From NCBI RefSeq assembly GCF_019175385.1, contig NC_083348.1:1751001-1815000 (forward strand): DNA of 64,000 nucleotides, in the 5' to 3' direction. Below the pieces are notes generated by a model. It was not told where the DNA came from, made no database searches, and worked only from the letters and a program-made list of their open reading frames with translations. Positions 25,186 to 36,617 of this stretch are shown here, piece by piece; position 1 is the stretch's first letter, and every line of letters begins with the position of its first letter. The translations under genes were made by a program, and so were the position numbers. Source of the DNA: Lycium barbarum (Eukaryota; Streptophyta; Magnoliopsida; Solanales; Solanaceae).

Positions 25186-28100
25186 TGTTACATCCCGTAT
25201 TTTTGAACGTCGGATTATTTGTAAGCTGAGGTGGGGCCCACACGTCAAGATTTTTTTTTTTTTTTTTTTTTGGGACATGTGACAAATTATATGAATCACA
25301 TATGTGAAGTTAAACACAACTCAAGAAGGACCCTTGGGCCAAATCAAAGTGGAAGTCCTCCAAACGAATATTTTTAAGAAAACGTTTTCGGGTGACCTGA
25401 CTTTGGGGGGCAAAAACGGTATTATATGTTTGGAATTTGGAAAAATACCAAGAAGTAGAAGTTGTAGATAATTGAATTATCTTTCCAACCATAGGTCGTG
25501 GGTTCCCAGGTGACGTCGGTACAAGGAGATATGGACGTTTTAAGGTCGAAAGGTCAGTGGGCTAGGCCCAACTCGTGACCAACCGGGTTGGCCCAAAAAA
25601 AAAGATAAAAGGGGAGAAAATTTAGGCCCAAAAGAGGGGTGGCCGGCCATATGGCCCAAGCCCATGGTAATTCATTAATCCATGTATTAAATGAGACATT
25701 AGACCACAATTCTTTCATTTTCAAGAATCTTCAAGAACAAAATTGAGAGAAAAAGAAGAGCAAAAACTTGAAGGACCACACGGCCAAGACCTTGGAAAAT
25801 TAGGTCCTCAAAATCTTCCTCCAAAAATTATTAGCTTGTGGTTTTCCTACTCAATTAAGGGTCCTTTACAACTTGGTGTAGTTGTTTTGGAAGAAGGAGC
25901 ACTTATTTCTTCAAGTTGACAACTTGTTCAAGTGAAGAAATTTGTAGAAAAAAGTAAGAATCAATTCCTTTTTCTTATGTTATGAAGGTTTGTTTATGTT
26001 GTAGTATGTAGAAATGAGTGGAAATTATGGAAATATGGAAGTTTGCAAAGTGGGTATGTATGTGTGTAGAAGGATGAACCAATTTTATTTGTTATGTTAA
26101 TTGTGTTGTTGAAGCCTTGTAATGGAAATTGTTGAAAATGGTTATAGGAAATTATGTGATTTTAATGTAGTTTTTATGAAATTATGGAAGTTGAATGAAA
26201 ATTGGATGAAATTGGAAAGAAGCCATGTTGGCCGTATGGTATATGTTGTTGAGATAATGTTGGATTTATTTTGTTTAACATGTTAGTTGTGTTATTGTGA
26301 TCTTCACAATGCAAAGGAAGATTATATGAGTGAAGTTGACATGAAAATGGAATGTAGAGAATTATGACACATTAATGTGATTTTATGATATTAAGATAAT
26401 GAAGTTGTTAAAGTGTAGATTGTTGTTGGAGATGAATTAGTAAGTAGAAAATGTGTTGGAATGGTTTTGTTGCATATATAAGGATTTTGGATTGAATATG
26501 GAAGTTGATGGAATTGTTGAATATTGAATATATAGCTTGGAATACTTTTGGTTTATGTTTGAATGGTCTTATATTAGTATGTGAATATGAAAATATTGAT
26601 ATCGGGTTGTAAGTGCAAAGTTGGATTTGGAATTGTCGCATTATTTGGAAATAAGACTATTTACGCTAGAATGCGTTCCTAGTCGATTATTGATGTTGTA
26701 TATATTGTTGTTGGTATGGTTGTTGTTGTTTTAGCCGAGTTTTAACCTCGGGGATGATATATATATAGGGGAGATGCTGCTCAAATTTTTAATAGACAAG
26801 AATTGGTTAAGGTTGAAATTTTAAGTCTTATGAATAGTAAATTGGTAAATGTGACCATTTGTAGGTTTTGGACGAAACGGGATTTGAGTTTTGGCAAGCG
26901 TAAAGGGCAAGAAAGGTATGTAAAGCTATCCCGATTCTTCTCTTGACATGTCCTAGATGTACTAGGCTTGGATTTACGCCTCGGGGAATATTCTGTCCAT
27001 CGGAATCCGCGTTTGAAATCGTCGCTTTTTCATTCAATAGAATTGAATTCCTTAAGTATGCTTTGATGAAAAATTATGAAAATTTTTCCCAAATTGCTTA
27101 CGAAGTTATGGAATGTCCTAGAACCTTTGTAGGTGACCCCATAAGCTTAAAAATACGTAATTTGAGCCCACCGCTTCATTGGTTCCGAGGTGGGCCCACT
27201 ATTTCCAATTTTACCCTTTATGTGTCTATGACTTGTCTTCGAGCGTTTTCGTTAGAGATACTCTAACTACTCCTTTATCTACTAAATAAAAACTATTTTA
27301 AATATTTCATTAAGTCTTATAAATTGTTTTGAATCTTGAAAACGATCTCGGATAGATTATGCCTCCGTAACCCGTTATGACATCTAAATTTACTTACTAT
27401 GTTTCCGTCCGATTTCATTGATTTGATTTGACATTCGATATGCCTCATTGAGTCTCTGGAAATATATATATGGTATTTTTAGTGCATTTAGTTTCTCACT
27501 ACTCCGTTCGTGGATGCCTCAATGTTTCCCCCACTGAGCCCGGGCCAGGATATGTTGTCAAGCGTGATCCTTTGCATTGTTCGCCGTGCCTCGATGTGAG
27601 GGGGCAGGTATACGCGTACATGGGTTTGTGGAGTATGTTGTGCCATGTACGCTTGTTCTGATATGATTTGCTATGGCCATCTGATATGACATATTATGTT
27701 ACGGGGTTATGCCCCTGTTCTGATTCTTCTGTGTTGTGGCACCAGCGTCGGGAGGGTGGCCACGTTCTGTCTGCCGAGTCCCTTGGCAGGGGCCGGATTT
27801 GATGTGACATATGTTTCTGTACACACTCTGCTTGTTTTGAAAATATGTATCTGATACTTTGGGTTTTCTATTTACTTTCTGTACGTTCTGTACCAGTTAT
27901 GATTTTGTTTCTGTAATTCAGGCTTTGCATATTCAGTACATATTTCGTACTGACCCCCTTTCTTCGGGGGCTGCATTTTCATGCCGCGCAGGTACCGACG
28001 ACAGGTTTGCTGATCCGTCCGCTTAGGATCTTATTCTCCTATTTTGGAGCGCTCTCTTATCCAGAGCCCATCTTTTGGTATAGTCTGTCACTACTGTATA

Positions 28101-28519
28101 TATATTCTCGTTCATGGGTACGGCGGGGCCCTGTCCCGTCATATGATTCTGTCGGTCTGTTTAGAGGTCTGTGGACATGTTTGTGGGTTGGGGTCTTTCT
28201 GTACAGATGCGTGTATATGTTGTGTTTGGGCGATCTCATTCGCCGCGGCGGCCGGTCCGCATATGTTTAAATGTTGCTTCGTTGGCCCTATGTGGTCTTT
28301 TGTTGGTATTTTCTGTGCGTAGGGTTATTTTGGATAGCCTGTAAAACAAAGGAAACTCTGCCGAAATATTTCTGGAAATTATCTAACTTTGAAATATAGC
28401 CTTGTCGGCTTTCGCTATATACTTGAATGCGTTTGATAAAATTTGAGATAACATTTGATAGATGTGTTCGGGTGCTCAGATCGGGCACTAGTCACGGCCT
28501 ATGGGGTTGGGTCGTGACA
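25186..28519 (+). mobile_element. Solo LTR C (Gypsy-like, 3.3 kb) in the Copia 3' LTR
   Basis: It starts TGTTACATCCCG and ends GGGTCGTGACA, with perfect 5-bp duplication ATATT (25181-25185 and 28520-28524). There are no retroviral frames inside. It shares the 'gaaagttgtagataattgaa' to 'gagatatggacgttttaag' module (about 25455-25545) with solo LTR B but is otherwise distinct. Confidence 0.88.
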
Positions 28520-31500
28520 ATATTATACCGCAATACCCCCCCTCTCAAGTTGGAGCATGGGAATTAAAAATGCCCAACTTGGAAAGCAAGAAGTCAAACT
28601 GAGTTTTGCCGAGAGCTTTGGTAAAAATGTCTGCCAATTGTGAAGATGTTGAAACGTGTGACGGAGAAATCAAACCTTCATTAATTGCATCACGAACAAA
28701 GTGATAATCTACCTCAATGTGCTTTGTTCGTTCATGGAAAACCGCATTTTTTGTGATGTGCAAAGCGGACTGACTATCACAAAACAATTTGATCGCCTTG
28801 GGATGTTGTATACCTAAACTCAACAACAGACCTCTCAGCCACTTCAACTCACAAGTGACCGCAGCCATGGACCTATATTCAGCCTCTGCAGAAGATCTAG
28901 AAACTGTGTGCTGCTTCTTTGTCTTCCAAGAGATGGGAGATTGACCTAGAAATACTAGCCAACCTGTCAACGAACGACGAGTAAGCGGACAAGCCGGCCA
29001 ATCAGAATCACACCATCCCTGCAAAGTCAACTCACTGTCGGCACGTAACAAAATACCCTGTCCTGGTGTGCCTTTCAAATAACGGACCACTCGTAAGGCC
29101 GCTTCCCAATGTTCAATCCGAGGTTCTTGCATGAATTGAGACAAAATATGAACAGAATATGCCACGTCCGGTCGAGTGACCCCCAAATAAATCAAATGCC
29201 CGACTAATCTACGGTAGACCTCCGGATTCGACAACAAATCTCCATTTGCAAGGCCAAGTTTATGATTTTGCTCAATAGGGAACCCATTTGGCTTTGCACC
29301 TAACAATCCTGCTTCAGAGATAATATCAAGAGTATACTTGCGTTGACACAAAAACAACCCTGATGAACTACGAGCTACTTCAATACCCAAAAAATATTTG
29401 AGAGACCCAAGGTATTTCATTTTGAAACAATCACTCAAATAGGCTTTGAAAGTTGCAAGTGCAGCGGAATCATTCCTAGAAATAATAAGATCATCAACAT
29501 AAACCAAGATATTAATCTGAATATTCCCTCTAGTAAATGTAATAAGAGAATAATCAGAATAAGATTGAAGGAAACCGTACCCTTTCAAAGCAGTCACCAA
29601 TTTTGCAAACCAACATCTAGGGGCCTGTTTCAACCCATACAGCGATTTGCGCAAACGACACACCAACGTAGGATCTGGACTTTCAAACCCGGAAGGGAGC
29701 TTCATATACACCGCCTCATCAAGGTCACCATGTAAAAAGGCATTATGAACATCCATTTGGTGAAGTTCCTAATTTTTGGATGCTGCAATGGCTAGGAAGG
29801 CTCGAATAGTAGTCATCTTGGCGACTGGAGCAAAAGTTTCATTGTAGTCAATCCCCGCTTGTTGATAATTTCCCAACACAACCAAGCGCGATTTGAGCCG
29901 TTCCACATTTCCATTTGACAAAAACTTGGTCTTGTACACCCACTGATTACCAAGTGCTTTCTTACCCGGAGGAAGATGTTCCAAAGTCCATGTACCATTG
30001 TCTTCCAATGTACGTATCTTTTCTTTCATTGAATGTCTCCAACCTTCGTGTTTCATGGCTTCTTTGAAGGTCTTAGGATCCTTACCCGAAATAATAGCTG
30101 CAAGGAACTTACGATAATTTACAGAAAAATTGTCACAATTAATATAGTGTGCCAACGGATAGGAAGTACCTGAGGATTGATTGTTAATAGGAGTTGTAGG
30201 GGACGGACTATTAGCAAAAACTGAGTGTGTCACATAATCACGAAGCACAACAGAGGGAAATTTCTTCCGAAAACCACGCCCGAAGCCACCTTCCATATTC
30301 GTGACTGGGGTATGGTGTTGTTGCCCCCCCTCGCTGCCAGCGGGCTGTGCAGTGGCTGTTGGCAGCCGCTCAGCCTCGCTGCTAGCTGGCGCTGGGTTCC
30401 CAGCGGGCTGGACAGTGGCCGCTGGCTGCAGCTCGGCCTGGCTGCCAGCAGGCGCTGGTTGGGCAGTGGTTTGCGGCTGCTGCTCGGCAGCCTCCGAACT
30501 ATCAACTTCGCCCCCTAATTCATCCCCGTACACCATAAAATCACGATCCCTTTCAGCACCCTCATCCAAAAAACTAGACGAAATATTAACATCTTCCGGA
30601 CAAGCAAAAGGAAACACATCCTCCACAAACTTTACATCACGAGAGACAAAAAATTCCTTCGTATCAAGATCAAATAACCGCCACCCCTTCTTACCAAATG
30701 GATATCCCACAAACAAACACTTTCTGCTCCGACTAACAAATTTGTCACCCTGAGTTTTTTTATTATGAGCAAAGCACAAACACCCAAAAGTACGAATAGC
30801 ATCAAAAGAAGGAGGTTTATTGAATAAAATTTCAAAAAGTGTTTTATTTTCCAATTTGGGTGTGGGGGTACAATTTATGAGATGAGATGCAGCAAGAACA
30901 CATTCACCCCAGAAAAAAATAGGCAAATTGGCCTGAAATCTGAGAGCCCTCGCAACATGCAACATATGTTTATGCTTCCTCTCTACCCTCCCATTCTGTT
31001 GTGGAGTACCCACACAAGAGGTTTGAAATAAAATACCAGTGGCGGAAAAATAATCGATCAAACAATTAAATTCTGTACCATTATCACTTTGTACAACTTT
31101 AATTGTTTGATTAAATTGTCGATCAACCATAGCAACAAAAGCCATAAACATCGGAAACACTTATGTTTTATCAACCAACAAGTAAATCCAAACAGCTCGG
31201 GAAAAATTATCAACAATTGTTAAAAAATAACGAGCTCCACACGATGAAACATGGCGATATGGGGCCCACAAATCACAGTGTATTTTCTCAAATATTCTAG
31301 ATGCATTATTATCACTTAAAGGAAATTTATCTCTAGGATGCTTAGCACGTAAACACACTTCACAATTCTTTGCTAAACTACTCTTATCACTACTGACATG
31401 AGGAAGCAACTTAACTACTCTCTCGGAAGGATGCCCCAATCGTCGATGCCCCAATTCGAATGCGGACGTTGCCACGACAGTAGACACATGTTGCACCACG

Positions 31501-32044
31501 TCCAGTTTGCTAAAATAGTATAGTCCGTCCGGTTTGCTAAAATAGTATAGTCTGTCCCTCCTAACTCCCGTTCCAATCAGCTCCTTCAGTGGGTCATGAA
31601 TAGCACACATATAAGAATTAAAAGAGACAATAGTATGTAAATTATCCGTAAGTTGGGGGACGGAGAGTAAGTTGCAACGTAAATAAGGCACATAAAGGAC
31701 ATGATGTAAGGTGATTTTATCTGACAGTCGAACAGAATCTTCCAAAGAAGCAAGCACCTTTTCACGATTAGGCAAACCAATAGGACAATCAACAGTATGG
31801 ACATCAAACAACCAAGATTTCTCACCGGTAACATGATGAGTAGCACCAGTGGCAATAATCCAAGAAAAAACATCAAACTACCATTCAAGCGATTTTCGGG
31901 AATTGTAGCATTACCAAAACATCCCGTAATAGCCTTCCATTGATCGGAAGTAAAGTGCTGACCGACGGCAGCGGTATTTGATGCGCCCTTAAAACGAGTA
32001 GGTGTGATATAGTCCCCGGGTCGGTCTTGAGGACCGAGAAAATA

Positions 32045-34740
32045 TGTAACACCCATCATTTTTGAAGCTAAGTTTAAGCTTACGTCGTTAGAGTTCTGGT
32101 GGGTTGATAGGCCTATTTCGGGCAGCGAGAACTCCTTGATCCGTTGTGAATCCGGAAAAACTTCCTTGATGAAAGTTGTAGCCCTATTAGATAGCTTTCC
32201 AACGGTATATTATGGGGATTAAACAGACATTTGTGCAAAGAGTTATGCCCATTTGACTGAAGCCTGTTTGCTGGAAAATTCGTCTGCGTTACGGTGACGA
32301 GTTACGGACCGTAACTCGTGTTACGGGCCGTAACAGTGAGCCGTAACACAGAGGAAATTTCCAGAACCTCACTGGAAATTTCCTCCAAGATACAGTCCGT
32401 CCTTCGTGTTACGGGCCGAACCTTGTGTTACGGGCCGTAACACAGGGAAAATTTCCAGAACCTCGCTGGAAATTTTCACCAAGGTACGGTACCAAGTTAC
32501 GGTCTGTACCTCGTGTTACGGGACCGTAACGGTGACCGTATCTTGGTCCGTATGTACGTTTCGGGTCACCTGACTTCGGGAGGCCATAACCCTATCGTAA
32601 GTTGAGAATTTGGGAAAACTCAAAGAATGAAAGTTGTAGATAATTGAAATACCTTTCCAACCATAGGTTGTGGGTTCACAGGCGACGTCGGGATAGGGAG
32701 ATATGGACGTTTTAAGACAGAAAGGTCCCGATCCATTTTCAAGTTGGGTCAACCCATTTTCCCCTTAGTATATAAAGAAAATGGAAACCCTAGCAGCCTC
32801 CATTTCCCTCACATTTCAGATTTTTAGAGAGAGGAAGTGAGAGAGAGGAGATTTAGAGAGAGAAAGTAAAGAATCAACCAAGTTTAAGGCCCCGAATCCC
32901 AAAGCTCATGAAGGATAAAGTGTAGTACAAGTTGTTGTCGTCATTTTAAGCTAAGGATCGGACTTGGGGGTGTTGAGTTCGTGGTGACCACCCAAAAAGG
33001 TAATGTTTCTACTCCCTAATCAATTATAGTTATGAATTTATGAATTCTTGGGAGAATAATAATTGGGTTTGTTGAAGAGAATTATATGAACTATGCTAGG
33101 ATTGTTGGATTGTTGATTTGAGATTGTTGTATTCATATGGATGATGAAGAATGATGTTAATTACATCTAATTGAGATTGTAGTAATAGCTAGAAGTAAAA
33201 GAATGGGGATTGGGTGAAGAAAACACCATTAACGAGGGTTATAGAGCTTCATGCCCACTAAGTGTTTGATAAAATGCTTAGATGAACAAAACATGGATAT
33301 TGTTGCTAATATAGAATCCCTATGACTTGTATTGCTATAGATTGAAGTTAAAGGAGTGGAAGGACATTGTGATACGCTCAAAAGCGGAAAGTTAAGGTAT
33401 GTAGAACTTCCATCCACATGTGGGAACCTCTACGTTCTTCCCCATGATCCGTTTCGTAAAATCTACGAAGTTCAAATCCCAGGGCATTAAACCCAACATA
33501 TTGGTAACCCGTAATTATGTATGTATGTACATGAGTTTCGTATCTATGTTCGTTATTGTATTCCTAATCTTCCATTACGGACATTAGGATTCCTAGCTTA
33601 ATCCATGAATCATGAATTCTTCCTCATGTGTTCTCATTATGTTCCTATGAAATTGTAAATTATATTTTACAAATTACAAGCATGTTTTCAAGTCAATTAC
33701 AAATATATGATTTTGAACTATGGTATTTCTCATGATCAAGTACATGTTTACAAGTTATTTCATGAAAACATGTTTACAAGTTATTTCGTGAAATCATGAT
33801 TTCAAGACAAGTACAAGTAAATTCACGAAAGTCATGGGCTTCTTAGCCAACTATATTATGTTAATGTTTTTGGGAGTTGCACGAATTACCGAGAAGGCTC
33901 AGATAGCCTGAAACTATGTAGCCACCATAGGACAAGGATCGCTCCGCCAGTTAGGTCGATACCTTAATTTCACATTGAATGGTTCCATCAGGTACGTTAT
34001 TACCTTATACCCTGGCAAGGTATAGGGGCTCTGCTGGTCCGGCGAGGTACCAGACTCCACGTATCCACGTGGTGATATCATGTGTCGGTTTATGAAATGT
34101 TCTCCCTACTTATCATGTTTTACTCATGTTATATACGTATATGTACTCATGCTCATGCTCATGTTCATGTCCAAGTTTTCAGTTTCAGTTCTTATCATGT
34201 TATTCCATGTCCCGTGTTGTTTCTTCCGGTTGCTTTACATACCAGTACATTCAATGTGCTGACGTCCCCTTTTTATTGCCCGGGGCCTGTATTTCACGAT
34301 GCAGGTACGAATATACAGGACGAAGCTTCTGATCATTAGGATTTGCTTGTACCAGCGTATTGGTGAGCCCCATCTCATTCGGGGTTTAATCATTGTATTT
34401 CTCTATTTAGTTTTGCATGTAAAGGTATGCTGGGGGGCCTTGTCCCAGTAAATATGTTTTTCAGTTAGACTCATGATAGAGGTTTCATAGACTAGACCAG
34501 TCAGTTATGTTATGTCAGACATTTGGAGTCATATAGCCATTTTGGCTCACTCATGTTTAAACAAGTACTTTATTAAGTATTATGACTCATTATGTTTTAT
34601 AAAGGCTCATTATGCATCCATGTTATAGTCCGCTTATATTATGCATCATGATGATTTAGCAAGTCATGTGGTTCGCTCGGTCACATGCAGTCAGGCATCG
34701 AGTGTCGTGTTACGTCCAGGCCATGGTTCGGGGCGTGACA
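32045..34740 (+). mobile_element. Solo LTR B (Gypsy-like, 2.7 kb) in Copia gag
   Basis: It starts TGTAACACCC and ends GGGGCGTGACA, with perfect 5-bp duplication AAATA (32040-32044 and 34741-34745). It is the same family as solo LTR A, sharing about 1.7 kb of the 3' part. Its 5' part holds two versions of the 'gaaagttgtag...ctttccaac' module: one like LTR A (32165-32265) and one like LTR C (32620-32715). No internal genes are present. Confidence 0.88.
32287..32560. repeat. Array of TTACGGNCCGTAA palindromes
   Basis: Several copies of GTTACGGGCCGTAAC-type palindromes and half-sites occur, with 'gaaatttccagaacctcactgg' repeats between them. The position is equivalent to the CGGTCCG array of solo LTR A, but with GTTA/TAAC arms instead of TTTTA/TAAAA. 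Confidence 0.85.
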
Positions 34741-35054
34741 AAATAGGGAGAATTAGACTCAATTTTTGGTGGTTGTGGAGGAGGTACGGCGTCACCGGCC
34801 ATGGAAATTTACGATGAAGAGAAGAAAAAAAAAACGTGTGGCCTGATACTATGTAGAAACTATACAATCTTGACTTGTTCCATTCATTCACCAAGAGAAA
34901 ATATATATAGGATACAATCTTGAACCCTAGTGAAACAAGGAAACTAAGATCCTAGTGAAACAAGGAAACTAACTAATATATGGTAACTATCTCCCTACAA
35001 ATATGCTACCAAATAATATCAAATAATATAAAGATATTATACCGCAATAAAAAC

Positions 35055-35244
35055 ACTAATACTATAGCTTTTGATGTTCTAAAATTACTTCAGTTTCTCA
35101 ATTTGATCTTGCAATTTCACCTCCTTAAAATATTAAATAACGACAGTTTCTAAGGTTCAAGCCTGTAAAGTGACATTGGAGATAGACGAAAGAGAAGATA
35201 AAACCATGGTTAAAATAATAGTTTAACCAAACAAATCTTGACCA
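35055..35244. other. Flank between Copia and LINE fragment
   Basis: A short AT-rich segment in which I see no gene or repeat boundary. Confidence 0.4.
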
Positions 35245-35668
35245 TTGCTTTCTAAGTGCGACACGTGCAAGAAATCTGGTTGTGTACCGGATGAACTGGA
35301 CGAAACCCCCACTGGAGGGGATCCGCTCCAGTTTAAATGGGGCATAGTGAATACAGAAACATGCCCATTATGTGATCAGGCTAATGCCAGCATATCCTAT
35401 CTTTTCTTCACTTGTGCTGTTTCTTGGATCATCTGGAAAAGGCTATTGGTTTGGATGGGAATTAACAGGAGACCTATGGGCTATGGCATGGGAAGATGAA
35501 ATCAAATCGGCGGTAATGTCAGGTGGTGTGTATTTCATATGGATGGAAAGGAACCAACGGGTGTTGCATAACAAGCAACAAAGCATTGAGACTTTGCTCA
35601 GAAGACTTATCCAGGAGATACATCATGGAGGGGCATTACAAAGAAGATTGAGAGCTTGGTTCGAATAG
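35245..35668 (+). pseudogene. 3' fragment of an L1-type LINE (zf-RVT region)
   Basis: Two overlapping frames joined by a frameshift near 35490 encode the C-terminal end of a plant LINE reverse transcriptase. The zinc-binding reverse-transcriptase (zf-RVT) motif CPLCDQANASISYLFFTC is followed by WIIWKRLL, then FIWMERNQRVLHN and IQEIHHG, the usual C-terminal words of such ORF2 proteins. The catalytic RT and endonuclease parts are absent, which fits 5'-truncated insertion. No poly(A) tail with a duplication could be fixed. Confidence 0.8.
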
Positions 35669-35706
35669 CATAACCATTATCCCTAGCTACTGGGAGTAGT
35701 TCTAGT

Positions 35707-36336
35707 TGTTGGGTGTGCGAACAAAGTAACACGTTGGTAGCTAAAAAGAAAAGAAAAAAAAAAGCTACCTTATAAGGTGTTGGATACTCTTAATTTTGTG
35801 AGGCCTTTTGGGAAAAACCGTTGGGGCTTAGTCCAAAGCGGACAATATCATACCGTATAAGAGTATCTTTGGACCATTTTAGCCCAACAACTGATATCAG
35901 AGCCAATGGGTTGGCAGGATGAGTATGAAGATGGCGGAGTGTGGCGTGGGACCCGGCTTAGTTCCTTTGCCCGTCTATGGACCTGTTTACGTCCTTTGCC
36001 CGTCTATGGGCCTGTTTACGACCTTTACCCATAACTTTGAAGACGCATACACAGCCTTTAGGCTTTAGTGATCGTAAATACTTTGATGGTGTGAGTGGCA
36101 CAAAGACACGTTGAATCTCTGACCCGTGATGAGTAGTGTGGAACTTAGTTCGAGGGGGAGATTGTTGGGTATGCGAACAAAGTACCACATTGATAGCTGG
36201 AAAAAAAAGTAGTTACTTATATGGTCTTGAATACTCCTAATAGTGTGAGACCTTTTGGGGAAAACAGTGCGGGCTTGGCCTAAAGAGGATAATATCACAC
36301 CGTATTACGAGTATCTTTGGACCATTTAGCCCAACA
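35707..36336 (+). mobile_element. Complete TRIM element
   Basis: Two LTRs of about 175-183 bp (35707-35889, 36163-36336) start TGTTGGGT and end AGCCCAACA, an extended inverted terminus. The internal region is only about 270 bp. A PBS (TGATATCAGAGCC, from 35892, complementary to initiator tRNA-Met) follows the first LTR and a polypurine tract (GAGGGGGAGA, to 36161) precedes the second. The flanks show CTAG on both sides (35702-35705 and 36337-36340), a near-complete target duplication. There is no coding capacity, so it depends on an autonomous partner. LTR remnants of the family lie at 11206 and 63073. Confidence 0.88.
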
Positions 36337-36617
36337 CTAGCTAATGCAACAGTCGTTTTTTGTGATTGAGTAGCCATCTGTCATTTTGGGGCTATATGTC
36401 CAAAAGACAGTTTTTTGCTATGTACCTGAACTCTTCACTTGATAATAAAATTCTTCATTATAAAAAAATAAAAAAAACATATAGATTTACAATTTCCCAA
36501 TTTCCAACTCACAGAGCTAGTAATAATGACTGCCATTCATACATGATTCTAGCAAGCTAGTACTGCTAATTCAGATTTGAAACTGCTAAAACCTACACGG
36601 CCATAATGTTACATACC

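Larger units (their letters stand above)
28545..34802 (-). pseudogene. Copia polyprotein, broken
   Basis: The reading direction is minus. The start ATG (34802) of the gag N-terminus is cut by solo LTR B and resumes at 32044 with a conserved PYFLGPQDRPGDY-type motif. After TRFKG the frame jumps directly to the gag-protease junction, so most of gag including the CCHC knuckle is deleted. The protease signature reads ATGA instead of DTGA and lies in a shifted frame relative to upstream. Integrase core follows (CDLWAP, QSDNGTEF, PQQNGRVERK), then reverse transcriptase (YVDDLIIS, 29483-29506) and RNase H (SSAEAEYRSM), ending at 28545. In-frame stops occur at 31163-31161 and 29770-29768, the latter probably a former Trp codon. 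It cannot encode a working polyprotein. Confidence 0.93.
24999..35049 (-). mobile_element. Decayed Copia LTR retrotransposon with two nested solo LTRs
   Basis: It is flanked by the perfect duplication AAAAC (24994-24998 and 35050-35054). The two 198-bp LTRs are 24999-25185 plus 28525-28535 (3' LTR, split) and 34852-35049 (5' LTR). On the minus strand, LTRs start TATTGCGG and end CTACA. A polypurine tract TTGAGAGGGGGGG (28548-28536) abuts the 3' LTR, and a mutated initiator-Met PBS TAGTATCAGGCC (34851-34840) abuts the 5' LTR. Two other solo LTRs were inserted later: one in its 3' LTR, one in gag. The family matches Solanaceae/asterid Copia elements in layout. Confidence 0.92.

Noticed and set aside
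30301..30753. Alanine/glycine-rich plus-strand open frame
   Set aside because: Antisense of the Copia polyprotein linker between integrase and reverse transcriptase.
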